From positions 2,653,433 through 2,717,432 of the forward strand of contig JASKMD010000006.1 of assembly GCA_030144725.1 (NCBI GenBank): 64,000 nt of DNA, given 5' to 3'. Both the position numbers and the translations under genes were made by a program. The notes under the pieces were generated by a model, which saw only the letters and a program-made list of their open reading frames with translations, did not search any database and was not told the DNA's origin. Source of the stretch: Haematococcus lacustris (taxonomy: Eukaryota > Chlorophyta > Chlorophyceae > Chlamydomonadales > Haematococcaceae). This document shows, piece by piece, positions 1 to 14,200 of this stretch (its first letter is position 1; every line of letters starts with the position of its first letter).

Positions 1-2263
1 CGAAGAAACTGCGGCGAGTTGAACGAACCCAATGGAGGCGATGACAATCTGCATACAAGCATAAGCATTTAGGCCTGAGCACGAGCATTCAAGCATGAGC
101 ATTCAAGCATGAGCATTCAAGCATGAGCATGCAAGCATTCATGAGCTCTCTCAATCCGGGTGGAGGCAAGGCTGGGTGGCCTAGCTGCCAGTGTCCACAC
201 CATCCATGAGGGCGCTGGTGATGCCACAGACAGCCAGTGTGGCTCATGCGTGCGCAGTATACCAAGTGGCAACTGGGCCAGTGAGCCAGTGAGCTGTGAG
301 GCCTGGTGGCTGTCAAGTTCAGCTCTCATGTGGACGATGAGGCTGGCCAAGCCACAAGTGTGCATGATGAGGCTGGCCGGCGGTGCTGACGATGGCGCAG
401 GCAATGTAACGAATGGCTAACGGGCCTGGCCTGGGAGTGAGGGGCGGCCAGTGGGCCAGAGTGGCAGACAGTGGCAGAGGAGGCAAGGGCGGTGGCAGAG
501 GCAGTGTTGCAGGTGCAGGCGGGTGCAGGGGCAGCAGCAGCTGGCGTGGGGGCTGGGAATGGCAGCAAGTGGGCGCTGCTGCTCACCACAAACAGCGCCC
601 ACACAATGAAGGGCCACCTGCAGCACACAGGAGCACACATGACCACACACACCCTTGCAGCCTGCACAGTGACTCCAGTGAGATGGCTTGGCTGGCCGGC
701 TGCAGGGCTACTGCTGCTGCTCTAACCACAATTTGCAGCCGCTGCAGCTGCCTCGTGCCCCTAGCTGCCCCTTGCAGCTGCTTCGTGCTCCCTCCTGCAG
801 CTGCCGTGCCACAGGATGGTGTGGTTGCTGCTGGTGCTCATGACGTTTTTGCGCGCGCGTGCGTGCGTGCGTGTGTTGACGTGTTCTCCTGGGACTTACA
901 CTAGCCACAGCACAGCCGCTTGGGAGTGAACCAGGCGCCTGCTGGCCAGGCTGGCTGCAGCGGGAGGTATAACGATGCCGTTGGCGTCGCGCTGCTCAAC
1001 TGGCCCCTTCCAGAACATCATAGCCCGCAGTACCCTCTTGGCCAGGCTGGGACGATTTGCCTTGGCTGCAGGAAGGGGACACAGGCCAGGCTTAGCACCA
1101 GGACACACAAACCCACGAGGGCGACTTCAGCCTGGGCAATGACATGGACCAGGAAAGCCCAGGAAACCCACAAGGGTGACTGGTCAGCCTGGGCCATGAC
1201 TAGACTGGCCATGATTAGACTGGCCATGACATAGCAGGCTGGAGGAGACATAGCAGGCAGGAGCAGACAGAGGAGATCAGATGAGATCAGGAGATTCATC
1301 AGAGGATCAGAGAATATCAAATAATATCAGATGAGATCAAAGGATATAAGAGGATGTTATAGAAGGGCGGGCAGCCTGGGGCAGGGTTTGATTGGGTCTG
1401 GGAGGAAACACAAGAGGCTGCCGGTGGGTAGAGAGGGAGTTTCCAGGTCCTATGCTGCTCCCGCTGCATAGAGTGGGGAACTGAGGGAGGGCAGCTGTGC
1501 CGAGCTCACGTCTGAAGCCTGCCAGGGGTAGCGGGAACATGTCAGGCCTGTGCTTGGCATGGCCGCATGCTGAGATTCAGGTGAGGACAAGTAGTGCAGG
1601 TGGGGCAACAGCCTCAGGTACCACAGGGGCAGAGGAGGAAGAAAGGGGAGAGGGAGGGGTAAAGGGAAGATGGACGCTTGGAAGATGTCAAGCAAGCAAT
1701 GCTGGCCTGGCTCACCAGCAGCCAAAGCCTGCAGGGCTGTGATGTTCAGCTTTGCAGCGGGACCACCAGCACCAGACGGTCCACCTTTGGCACCCCTGCC
1801 CCTGCCCTCCTCCTCCTCATCGCCAGGGCGTGCGGCGTCATCGCCCGCATTGTCCTCCATGTCCCCGCCATTCTGCAGTTCAACCACCAAGTTGCTGGCC
1901 ATTGGTCTGTTGGACTGTGCTCATGTCATGGGCCTGACCCCCAGGGTATCGCATCCTGGGCCCACACTCCTGCTGCACAGCTTCAAAGCAGAGTGGGGCT
2001 GTTGCTGCTGTGTGCTGCTGGTCCCTTGCTTGTGGTCCCTTGCTGCTGCTGGTCTGGAGGGTTGACCCACACTCAGGGTCGGGGCCAAGGCCAGGGTCAT
2101 GGTCATGGTCAGGAGGTTGGTCATGGTCATGGTCATGGTCAGGGTCAGGCCAGGGACATGGCCCGGTACCCACCTCTTCATTATCCTCCCCGCTGCCCTC
2201 TTCCACCTCAACAGACCGTGCAGCCAGCGCCTTGATGAGGCCGTGAGGTACCAACAGGAACAC
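1..2263 (-). CDS. Gene 1 exon block 8: C-terminal membrane region, cut by window edge
   Basis: The supported exons are 2263-2174 ([20 protein letters not shown]), 1872-1716 (acidic, [13 protein letters not shown]), 1065-900 (ending [15 protein letters not shown] and AAVLWLV), 617-587 ([11 protein letters not shown]) and 48-1 ([16 protein letters not shown]). Each has a direct counterpart with the same phase in gene 2, at 45090-44977, 44633-44483, 43979-43871, 43482-43452 and 43283-43218. That match is the main evidence for the two smallest exons. The 2263 exon lacks about eight codons at its start that are present in gene 2 (FRRYAIYC). The sequence between these exons, including 1873-2173 and 1066-1715, shows only intron-like low-complexity DNA. 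Confidence 0.6.
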
Positions 2264-5200
2264 CTGGACACAGAGCACCAAGCCTCAGGCCCAGCCAGCA
2301 ATACTTAATCCCACGCAGGCTCAGCCCGAGCCTCACTTGCATAAGGTCCAAGTAAGGCAGGATTGATCAAAGCTATATGGCCCTCAATATGGCCTTGTTT
2401 AGACACCTGGCATGGCTGGTGAGCGACTACAAGACAGTGGCCCTCTCCATTCCTCCCCAGACTGCAGTTGCACAACTGCAGTGGGTGCGGGCGGGTTGCT
2501 GTGGGGAGGTGCCCCAGGTCTGTGAGGTGTTGGTTGGTTGGTTGGTTCGTCTGTGAGGTGTTAGTTGCCTGCAGCGCTGCAGCAGTGTGCACCCCTTCCC
2601 ACCATGAAAATGGCGTAGCGGCGGAAAACCACCTGCAGGCAGGCAGCGTTTCACAGAGCATGGCGGGCTGTCTCGCTTCCTTTCCCCATTTGCATCTTAT
2701 GGGGACTCGGGTATGAGGAGCTGGTGCATGAAGGGCAGGGAAGGGGCATGCAATGTTTCCATCAAGGTCCCTGCCCCAGCGACAGCTTGCAGACAGCACT
2801 TAACGCCACCGCCACATGGCCATTCCCTTCTAAGTAGTACTGCACATGCTACCATGCAGGCGTCATGGACTGGTCTGACAGCAATGGCCCTATCTGACAA
2901 CAGGGCACGGGAGCCGGCCTCACTCGGCTGCACTCGCAGCACACAGTACCACGCATGGGGCAGCAGCATGCAACCATGCATCCCGAATTACACCAGGCCC
3001 TAGATCACGAAACATCACACCTTCTTGCTCATGTACCACATGACGGCGATGGCCAGGCAGCTGGTCACACCTCCCTCAATGGCTAGGATGATTAGCTGCA
3101 CGTTGTTCACCTGGACATGCACACGCGCACACATGTGAGTTTGTGTACTACAGCACTGCTTTGATTGGGTCACAATGGGGTTGCGAGCCATTTTGAGGCT
3201 GTGCAGTCAGCAGCAGTGGTAGGGGTGGTGAGCTGTGGATGGCTGCAAGTAATAGATGTCTTGGAACGTTGATGCGCCGTCCCTCATGTGCAGCGACACA
3301 CCAGTCAGCTGTGCACCTCTAAACATCAAAACAACCCCCTCTGAGACACATCCCACCAACAACGCCCTGCTGTCTACCCTGTTGCACGTTTTAGGTATCT
3401 GAATGGATTGCATACTGACGAGTGCCATGTTGTGCTGCTGCTGCTGATGACGATGATGATGACAGGAATCAACTCAGGGTTGCACTAGCCAGGCTCAGTC
3501 CTGAGCCACACAGCTGGGCTTGGCACAGGTTGCATGGGCTCAGTTGTGGCTGAGGCCAGCCTGCGTTACCTCAGCCAATCCGCTGCCCCACCTTTTGGCT
3601 GTCAGCAATGGCTTGCTGCATCAGCCCGTCCAGTGTGACCATGTATGCAGGCACGAGCACATGCGGACCATTCCAGAGCTGTAAGAAGCAAAAGCAAGCA
3701 GTTACGCCTTACTGTTTGCTTAGTAATTGAGAGGGAGGGAGGGAGGGAGGGAGGGAGGGAGGGAGGGAGGGAGGGAGGGAGGGAGGGAGGGAGGGAGGGA
3801 GGGAGGGAGGGAGGGAGGGAGGGAGGGAGGGAGGGAGGGAGGGAGGGAGGGAGGGAGGGAGGGAGGGAGGGAGGGAGGGAGGGAGGGAGGGAGGGAGGGA
3901 GGGAGGGAGGGAGGGAGGGAGGGAGGGAGGGAGGGAGGGAGGGAGGGAGGGAGGGAGGGAGGGAAGCCAAAGTGAGAGGGCGGAGAACTTCCATGCAACC
4001 CCATGTTCATTCTAAACATGCAGCCAGATATGTAGCTGTGATATCCAGCCATTAACCCCTTCTGAAGACAAATGGAGAGGAGGGTCATCATCATCAGCAG
4101 CAGCAGTCGTTAGGGCCGAACCTAGGGCATGTGGCACCCTTCTCCCACCATGGACAGCGTGTTGGGGTCTCTGGTGAAGTTCACGCCATGGCCAGTGCTT
4201 AGACCATAGAGGTCGCCAGAGTTCTGCAGGATGTCGCGGGCCTGCTTAATGTACCTGCCGCATGGGTGGGCAAACATCGCCAGGACAAGCTAGAGATCCT
4301 GTCACGCTGCTAAACAACCAGCCTGCCTGGTCAGGTGACAGAGGCAGCAACATGGGTCTTACCACAAGGGCCTCCCCCTCCTGCCACTGCCTCCTGCCTA
4401 CCCCTTGCTTCCCTTTGTGCACCTTGCCTCACCTCCCTACTGCCCTGGCCTTCGCTGCCCCTTGCTGCTCCCCTGCCAGGAAAACTGAGCAGCCACTCTT
4501 CCAAAGAAGCACCGTGTCTGGTGAGGGTGACAGCATCAGCAAGGTGGGGGCGTCACAATGACCTTCCGACCCTTAGCATTGGCCTCCTGCCCTCCTGCCC
4601 CTGCCCACCTGCCCCTGCCCTCCTGCCCCTGCCCTCTTGCCCCTGCCACCCTCCTGTGAGCAGACTCACGTGTTTCCACCATCCCACAAGCCCGTCATCT
4701 GCGGGCAGGGGGCAGCAGGCAGGCATGTCAAGCTGCTGTCCAGCAGCTGACAGCTCAATGCTCCACATGCGGCCTATGCCATTGTGCATATGGTACCGGC
4801 TAGGTATGTGCTTGTCCGTTGTAGCTTCCGCTTGTACCACAAAGCAAAAGGTTCCCACCCTGCCCACCATGCATGCATGCACCCCTCAATTGCCAGCGCT
4901 GCCGACTTGCTGCTGCTGCTGCTACACCTACTGCTGCACTGCGCCACTGTGATGGCCCTGCCACTCACCACCGACTGAGCCACAATGGTGTTGCCAACGG
5001 GGTAGAAGTCGATGAGTTCATTGGACGGTGATTCCCTGGGACCATGCATGCAAGCATGCAAGTATGTGAGAGTGCAAGCAAGTAAGATACACACACCAGA
5101 TACACACACCAGATGTCCCGGATGCCATAGGCTTCAGTTAGCCGGCGCTGCTTGTTAAAACCCAGGTACACGCCCCGGTGCAGCTCATCCAGCTGCTCCA

Positions 5201-8200
5201 CCTGCACCACCATCATAGTGACGCAGCCAGTGTGCAACAGTGTGCAACAGGGGCAGCAGAGGCAGCTGGGGGCAGTGTCAGCAGGGGTAGCAGGGGCAGG
5301 AGCAGCAGCAGCAAGGGCAGCAGGGGCAGCAGAGGCAGCTGGGGGCAGGGGCAGCAGGGGCAGCAGGGGCAGGAGCAGCAGCAGCAAGGGCAGCAGGGGC
5401 AGCAGGGGCAGCAGAGGCAGCTGGGGGCAGGGTCAGCAGGGGCAGCAGGGGCAGGAGCAGCAGCAGCAAGGGCAGCAGGGGCAGCAGAGGCAGCTAGGGG
5501 CAGGGTCAGCAGGGGCAGCAGGGGCAGGAGCAGCAGCAGCAAGGGCAGCAGGGGCAGCAGAGGCAGCTAGGGGCAGGGTCAGCAGGGGCAGCAGGGGCAG
5601 GAGCAGCAGCAGCAAGGGCAGCAGGGGCAGCAGGGGCAGCAGAGGCAGCTGGGGGCAGGGTCAGCAGGGGCAGCAGGGGCAGGAGCAGCAGCAGCAAGGG
5701 CAGCAGGGGCAGCAGAGGCAGCTGGGGGCAGGGGCAGCAGGGGCAGCATCAGGGGCAAGTGCTGGTCAGCAGTGGCTAGTGTGATAAATGCAGGCTGTTG
5801 GCTGTGAGCACTCCTCGCTCGTGTTGTATCCCACCTTTCTATTGTTGTGAGACCAGAGCTATCTTCAAGGTGCTGTTGTGGCACACCATGTCTGACAATG
5901 ACACGCATGACCACCTCACCTGCTGCTGCCCTCCCCTGCTTGCTGGTGCTGGTTACCTGATTACTGGTGCTGGATGCACCACCACACCTGCTTCTCCATG
6001 AAGGTAAGCTGGTAGGCAATGTCGGCCTCTGCGCCCCCTTCGCCCAAGTAACGCAGGTGAGGCACCCCCGCCCCGGCATACAGCGACTCTAGCGACCTGA
6101 GCAGCAGGGGCAGCACCAGTGGAGACACCATGCTGTGAGCAGCAGCGGTAGCATCACAGCAAACACACCCTCAGCTGCAGCAGAAATGTTCCAGACAGCA
6201 TTGATGGGAGCTGCAGTCTAGCACTGATATTAACCTGGAAAAATCCACAGTATAGCCATGAACTTTGAATTGAAAAAACCAGCATTGAATGCAATCTAGC
6301 ATAGTCAGCATTGATAGGAGTCTTCCCTTCACTGCAATCAATCTCATGTCCGTGACAGTGCAGTCTTCCCTTCACCGCAGAAAGTGGCAGGAGCGCCGGC
6401 GGCAGCTGCAGTTTCAGACAGGGTAGCGTCTGTACAGCTGGCTGGCGAAGAGTCTTGGTGTTGCGTGGTTGTTGTGGTGGGTCGCTGTGGATGTCACGTC
6501 GCTGTAGCGGCGAAGGGTCTGGTCGAGTCACTCACGTTACGCTGATGGCCACTTGCAGCACATGGTGGATGGCGAGGCCCACACTCTGCAGATCCAGCAC
6601 CTGGTCGCTCTGCGCAGGCAGCCATGAGGTAATGCGTAGGCAGCCATGAGGTGATACCAGGAGGGGATTAAGTGCACATGGGGCAAGCATACCGGGCCAT
6701 GCTCTCTGACAATATGGCAAGGCCATGACACAGGTCAGGCATGTAGGCAGGCAGGCAGGCAGGCAGGCATTGAAACAGAAGACAATCGAGTTCCTCATTT
6801 GCACTCGTGGTAAGGAGCTGTCCTTTGAATGAGGCCTGGCTGCCCGAGTTGGTTGTGCAATTCAGACCAGCTGGCCCTGCTGCTCAATACAGGTGATGAA
6901 CAATGAAGTGAGCCTAGCCTGGGACAGGAAGGCTAGCAGGAGCTGAAATCAAGTGAAATCGACTGGAATGACTGAAGGCATTACAAACATGACAGTAAGG
7001 CTACTGGTGATCTGTTCTTGAGGATTGGCAGGTGGTGGGCGGATGGTAGGCTTGCTAAGGATAGAAAGCTGGTAGGCTAGCGTGAAGTTGACAGGTGGTA
7101 GGTTGGCAGGTTGGCAGGTGAGGGCAGGTGAAGTTGGCAGGTTGGCAGGTGGAGGATTGGCAGGTGGTGGGCTGGCAGGTGGTGGGGCCCAGGGGAGGCT
7201 CGTCCTGCCCTAGGGGCCTTAACCCGTGCACCAAGGGTACATACTCTCGCGTGGCCAGCATGACATACCTGGACGTTTGCCAGGGTCAGAAAAGTGATGA
7301 ACATAGCGAGCTGCAGAGTCACACATGCACACACACAAGAGTGGGACTGAGTGGGATGAGCATGTGGAAATAGTTTGCAAAGAGTTTGCACCCCATACCA
7401 CCGGTGCTGGGGTGCTTCCACTCACATCCACCGCCACCATCAGCGACGTCACCACCAGGGCTGCGACCTTGAGGTGGCTGATGGACAGCAGCGCCTGAGT
7501 CAAGTCAGTCAGGTCAATCAGGTCATTTGGGTCAATAACGCAAATCAGGTCAATTACGTCACTTAAGCAAAATGGGTCCACCAGGCTTGCATTCAGGGCA
7601 TGGCTAGCGAATTAGTCAATTAGCGGTCTGTCAAACAGGTCCCTTGGGTCAGTTAGGTCAATTGGGTCAGTTAGGGCAATCAGGTCAATTGGGTCAGATT
7701 GGTCAGTTATGTCAGTTATGTCACTTAGGTCATCAAAGCCAGTGAGGCTTGCATGCAGGGTAGTAGGGCGATAGTCAAAATGGAGCGAGGGGTGTGAAGA
7801 GGTGCAGTCAGTCAAGCACCAGGGCGGCACTGGACAGCTGCATGACTGACCAGTGGGCCAGTCAGGGTCTTGGCCAGGCGCTTCAGGCGCTTGCCTCGCT
7901 TGAAGTCATTGACTGTGGACGCCGCCTCATCCAGGACATCTGCACCCAGACACGCAAGCCATGGGACCCCATGGGACGTGCATGCTGCTCACCCTGCTAG
8001 AACAGCACCCTACATTTCAAGTACGCTACCATCCTTTCTTAACGCAACCTTGCAAATGAACAATAATAACCGACGTAGTGGGGTGACATTGATTCAGCCT
8101 TGTGCCCCATACCATGTCCCTACCCATCCACCTAGCCGTTTCATGGCCTCCCTCCAACCAGCAGCCTTCCTCAAGGTTGACCATGCCAGTCTTGCCTCCA

Positions 8201-11200
8201 GCCAGCCTCCAGCCAGCCAACCACCTGCCCAGCTCACCATTCTCTGAGGATGCGTCCTGGTCGTCATGCGCCCGGTGCTTGTCCTCCCGCCCGCTCTCTT
8301 CACCACTGCCCATTCCAGCGTCGTCAACGGCACTGCTGCTGCTGTCGCTGCTGTCACCCTCCTCTTCCTCACCGTGCTTGCCTGCAGCAAGAAGCAGCAC
8401 AAGGAGGGGCGCACACAGCTGCAGCAGATGCACTACACACTGCAGCGCCCCAGAGCCGTGTCAACACCCTAACCTACAGAAGTACCCAAACATCCCTGAA
8501 CGCAAGGTGAGGTTAGGAATGTGTTGAACCTGGGCTTTGATAATCAGATGTGTAAGTAGATGGTTAGGCGACATACGAGACTAAAGAGAGACTCGATTAT
8601 GCAGTGCAGTGCAGTGCAGTGCAGTGCAGTGCAGTGCAGTGCAGTGCAGTGCAGTGCAGTGCAGTGCAGTGCAGTGCAGTGCAGTGCAGTGCAGTGCAGT
8701 GCAGTGCAGTGCAGTGCAGTGCAGTGCAGTGCAGTGCAGTGCAGTGCAGTGCAGTGCAGTATGTTGAGGGTGCCGTTCAGGATTGTTAAGAGAGGCTCGA
8801 GTATGGTGTGGAGCCAAGAGCTAATCCAGGCACCCAGCCAACCAGCTAGCCACCCACCCACCCTGCTGGCCGCTCATCCACTCATGCACACGCTCCTTAT
8901 TGCCATCCTTCGTCACTCCGCCAGAGTCCCTGTCGGAGTCGCTGCCTCCACCATCTGCAGCTGGCTTGGTGCTCACCTGCAGGGCACCTCGCCAGCCTGG
9001 GTCAGCCCCTGCGTCTCCCTCCCCTCCCCACCCCTGCGCACCCCTGCACCACCACGCACTGGCATTCAAGCGCAGACAGTGATGACCGCCCCGCCCCGCA
9101 CTGCCCCTTGCCCTACCCACCCCACCCCGCCTGCCCCGCCCTGCCCTGCCCCTGTTGTGGCCCACTCACAGTGAACACAGGCTTGCCCAGTGCTTGTCTT
9201 GGGCTGGCCTTGGCAGCAGCGGTGGGGGAAGGCCTGGCCAGCAGCTGACGGATCCCAAAGCTGTCGGCACTGTGCAGCCCATGGCCCTGGGCCACACCAC
9301 TGCCCACTGACTTCAGGCCGGTGGGGCCCAGCTGGGCGGGCTGCACAACAAGTGGGGCATCGCCATTGCAATGTATGCAGATGCACAGCAGCAGGCCATG
9401 TCAGCAGGAACATCAAGGAAGCACACAGCAGCGGACCCATGTAGAGCAGAAACAGGGACAGAAACAGGTGGGCACATCAGATGACATGGACAGGAACATG
9501 CACATGGCAGCAGGCACACACAGGGCAAATGTGTTGTGACACGAGGTGGACTACCGCACAAGGTGGCTGGTATGGGGCCCGTGTGCAACCACCACCCTAA
9601 CCCTACCCTATAGTACAGATGCTGGTGTGACCTGCGCCACCACACCATCACACCACACGACCTGAGCCACCAAACCACCACCCCACCCCACACCATCCAC
9701 GAGGTGGACTACCGCAGTGCTTGCACATGGCTGGTATAGTGCGGATGCTGGTGTGACCTGCGCCACCACACCACCACACACCCATCACCCACCGTCAAGT
9801 GCATGACCTCCAAGTCATCCATGCCTGTGACAGACTGGCTGACCTGGCTGGCATGCTGGCTACCCTCCTCTGCATACATCAGCTGGCCTGGCAAGCCTGT
9901 GGAAGGCGGGCTATCAGACGCAGGCCTCTGCACACAGCAGCATGCATGCATGGTGACAAGCAGTGGTAACAAATGTCTCACGCATGCATTGCAACACGAC
10001 AGTAACGATGCTGACATTATGCAAGATACACAAAGTATACATACTGTAGTGATACGCCCTGTTGGTGATTTCACAAATCAATTCGTCACCACATTGTATC
10101 ACCATTTGTTTGAGCATGCGGCTGTCACCAAACTTGTAGCAGCACCCTCAAGTTCACCATAACTCTATGGTATATGGCGCCAAAGCTGAAACAGAGCTTG
10201 CTGACCTCGATCCTTCAGCCCATAGATGCTGCAAGCTCTCTGGCTTTGTAGATGTGATAAGGATAGAGAGTCACCAAACATGTATCACTTCAATGTTTGA
10301 GCCAGGCGTTGTCACCAAACATGTGCCAATAGGGCCTTTGAGACCGTTTTTCGGGTTTCACCAAATCAGCGTATCACCAACAGGGCGTATCACTACAGTA
10401 TTTAATAAATCATTGATACATTATTCAATTGAATACAATACAAAATACTGTTGTATACATAGTACACATACATTTAAAATTAATACATGGAAATAATACA
10501 CAAACTATACATATATAAAATATAACATATACATAATATAATGAATACAACATAAGAAACTGTTACATATACCGTGCTGATACGCCTTGTTGGTGATACG
10601 CTGATTTAACGGAAACCCAAATCTCATGCTCAAACAGCCGGTGATATAATTTGGTGACGAAAAACATCTCATGCTCAAAGAATTTTCACCCAAATCCCAT
10701 GCTCAAACAAATGGTGATACAATTTGGTGACGAAATGATTTGGTGAAATACTGGCTTACGGATAATACGGATACTTGCTTTGGCCCTGGCCCTGACCCAA
10801 CCCACCTTGGGCAGTGACTCAGGCGAGCCGCTTGGTGTGGAGATGCTGCCCCCTGGGGTGTGCTGTGCAGGCAAGCTGGCCAGCCCCCCCGCCAGCTCCT
10901 GTGCGCCTGCACTTGAAGAGCCAGCCACAGTGGCCTTCGTAGACATGCACAAGCGGGAGGGGGTGGCAGGCGCAGGGGCCCCGTCCGCCGCCAGTGCACT
11001 GGTGCGCCGGCTCATGAAGGCCCCTCCCCCCTCCATGTTGGTGTCCATGCTGGTGCGGCGCTGGCGGTGGGAGAGTGTGGGCTGCAGCCTGGGGGAGTGG
11101 GGCTGGGAGGGAGGGCCGTGGGTGCTCTCCTTGAGGTAGGGCTGGAGACTGGAGGTCTGGGGGGCGAGCTGGGAGCTGGGACGGAGGTCCCCACTGCTGC

Positions 11201-14200
11201 GGCCCTCGTCTGGAGCGCCTAGCAGGGGGTTGAAGGCACTCAGCCTGGAGGGGCCGTGGGCGGGGGGGCGGCGGTGGCGTGGGGAAGGGGCCGCGGGCAA
11301 AGGGTCCAGGGCAGTGGTCTCGTAGGCCAGGGTGCTGCGGCGCCGGGCTTTTGAGCCGATGGCGGTGAGGTGCAGCACCGGGGGTGGGGAGCCCCACAGC
11401 CAGGTCATGAAGTCAGCACGGCCTCCCCTGCTGGGACGGCATCAGCATCAGCATAGACAACATGGGAGTGACAGGCGTGGCAGGAGTAGTGACAGCAGTG
11501 GCAGCAAAGGCCGTACACAACTTCCATCCCAGCAATAAAGCAATGTTCTAAAGAGGCACAGCAGGTCATCAGCTCCAGAACATGACCGCCCTAAGCCTCA
11601 CACCTCACCTTCACAGCCCCATCAGGCAACACAGGCTGCAGAGCAGGCAGGGGCGGAGGCAGATCGTCCCCCTCCCCCTGGCCCTTCACCCCCACCTCGG
11701 TTGCTCCAGGTGCACGATGAGGTACAGCGCACAGCCCGCCCCCACGTCCTGCTTCACCACCGCCTGCACCTGCAGCTCCAGCTCCGCGCCGTCAGTGCCG
11801 TGCAGCAGCTTCACGTGGTGCACAGGGCCCACGGCGTGGCGACGGTGGAAGCCGCCCTTGGCCATGCCGCCCTTGCCTTGCCTGCCAGAGGGCCTAGTCA
11901 AGCCCTTGCTCATTGAGCCCTCGGTGAACAGTGTCTCCAGGTGGGCTTTGCCAGGCGGCAGGGGCAGGAGGGAGGTGATGTGGGCTGTTTGCATCATGGG
12001 GGCGGGCAAGCCAAACAGCAGGTGGGGGGAGTAGATGGGCACGCCCTTCATGCCTGCGGTCAACATCGGTGAGTGAGGGCTGGGCTGGGCTGGGCTGGGA
12101 GGTGGTGGGGCTGGGGAGTGGGGACTGGGTAGCTGAGTAGGATGATGAGCAAGTTTAGTGAGACCGCAACCACCATATGGTGCTGTGGAGTAGGATCATG
12201 AGCAAGTTAGGTTCACAGGCGTCACAGAAGGAAGGTCATGTGTGGGAAAGGACGACAACCAGCATATGGTCCCTGTGTGGATTAAGGGATTAAGGGATAC
12301 CGATGGTATCACAGGGCAGCGGCATGAGGACCTGCTGGGCATGGGGCTTTGGGGGGGTGGCTGCGTGGCTGCGGGGTGTTGCTAACATGCAGCGTGTCTG
12401 CATGCGCCCTTGTTGCGCTCACCCAGTTGCACCACACTGCCAGCAGGGTCCAGCTCCATGAGCCCTGCTTGCAGGTCAGCCCGCCACAGCTCAACCTATG
12501 GGCACAAGCACACTCCGACTGCTGACTGCTAGGTGATTGCTGACTAAGAAAACAACTCACACTCAATGCAGCTGTTACATTTGATGCCAGCCCCCTTGCA
12601 GTGGCGCCAACACACATCAGGAGTGTAGTTCAGGTAATGACAAGCCTTGGCCTCTCCTCTGGCCACAGCCGCTCCCGCCACCCTGTGCTTCAGCTTCTCA
12701 ACGTAGCTCCATGCAGTACCATGCAGCCGCATTGCAAGTCTCCCCCTCTACAGACTGGTACACCCTCTACAGACTGGTACACCCTCTACAGACTGATTTG
12801 GACTCACCCGCAGCTGGAGTTCGGCTGCCAACTGCAGCTGGGCACCATCCAGGGCAGCGGGGGGCAGATAGCCCTCCACAGTCATGATGGCAGGCACCTG
12901 GGTCGCGCAACATACTTTGACGGCTGCTGGGCCAGCATGAGGTTGGCAGTCAAACAGCATGAGGCTGGCAGTTGGCCAACATGATTTTGTGAAGCCATAT
13001 GAATGAAAAGTGATGAAACAGATGGAATCTAACAACTGATGGCAGGTCAGATGGTCAAATTGGCTGATGCAAAGAGAGAAAAACTGCGAGTAAGGGACGT
13101 GACAAGAGGACACGATGTGAATGTTAGCGTGGTTGTAACCATGTGAATGTCAAGGTGAGGGACGGAACCATGGAGGTGATGTGAATGATGTGAAGAGGCC
13201 AATGTCAGGAGGTGGCGGAGGTGCAGATGCAACATCCGTGGGTTGGGCTTGTTGAGCTGGGGCTTGATGCTGCACTGCACAGCGGCACTTACTGTGTTCT
13301 TGGCAATCATGGCCTTGCCGATGGGTCCCAATGCGCCTAGCTGCACCGGGTCCATGATGGGGGACACACCCACCCGCCACGACATGCCTGGCGTGGCGTA
13401 GCTCCTGCGGCACCCAGCTGGCCTCAGACTCAGCAGCAGGTCCAACAAGGGGCTCACAAGGCTTAGCAGGCTCATGGACGCTCAATGCATGAGCTGCGTT
13501 CTGGATTCTTATCTCCATCAACACAAACATAGGTGCGAACACGGGCCTCCATGCCAGTGAGGCTGTGTGGGTGCTCACCGCTCGGCCATGTGCATGAGCA
13601 GCTTGCCGGCCTGCACCTCGTCATCCATCAGGCTCGCTACGTCGCCTTGCTGGCCTGTGCTGGGCCGCAGCTCGTCCAGGATGTAGGCCAGGTGCCGGCC
13701 CACCTGCAGTCCACCCCCACACAGCTGGCTCTCTTAACGACCAAGGCTCAGGGCAAACAAGGCCCTGACCCTGACCGTGACCCTGACCCTGACTTTGACC
13801 CTGACCCAGACCCTGACCCAGACCCAGACCCAGACCCAGACCCAGACCCAGACCCAGACTTTGGCCTTGACACTTGCATAGTTGCACGCCCTCTGCAGCT
13901 GTCTAAGCTCATTCCATCTGAACCAGGGAGGTGGGTGAGACAGGCAGATACAGTAGGGCAGACAAGGGGTGGACAGCAGGGTCAGGGTGAGGCAGGGACA
14001 GCAGGCAGCAGACAAGGGGTGAGCGCACCAGGGCTGAGGCGTCAAAGCCAAAGAGGGAGGCTGGTGAGTTGCTGATGTCCAGCACGTAGCCCCGGCTGTT
14101 CAGCAGCAGGCACAGCCGCCGCTCATCTAGTACCTGCCAAGCATGATGGAGGGGAACTTGATGCACAAGGTGGCAGCGTGGCAAGCCAGCTGGGTTGCAG

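Noticed and set aside
4700..4788. Extra gene 1 exon reading [15 protein letters not shown]
   Set aside because: No acceptor gives a stop-free phase, and alignment with gene 2 shows that the exons at 5035-4972 and 4698-4670 join directly.
5240..5750. Possible Gln/Gly/Ser-rich proteins over the GGGCAGCAG repeat
   Set aside because: Minisatellite between two well-supported exons; no start context or splice logic.
8601..8760. Open frames of repeated CSAVQ
   Set aside because: An artefact of the GCAGT array in an intron.
9590..9615. Telomere-like CCCTAACCCTACCCTA
   Set aside because: Too short and imperfect, and inside an intron; likewise the ACCCTAA-like text near 17720-17760.
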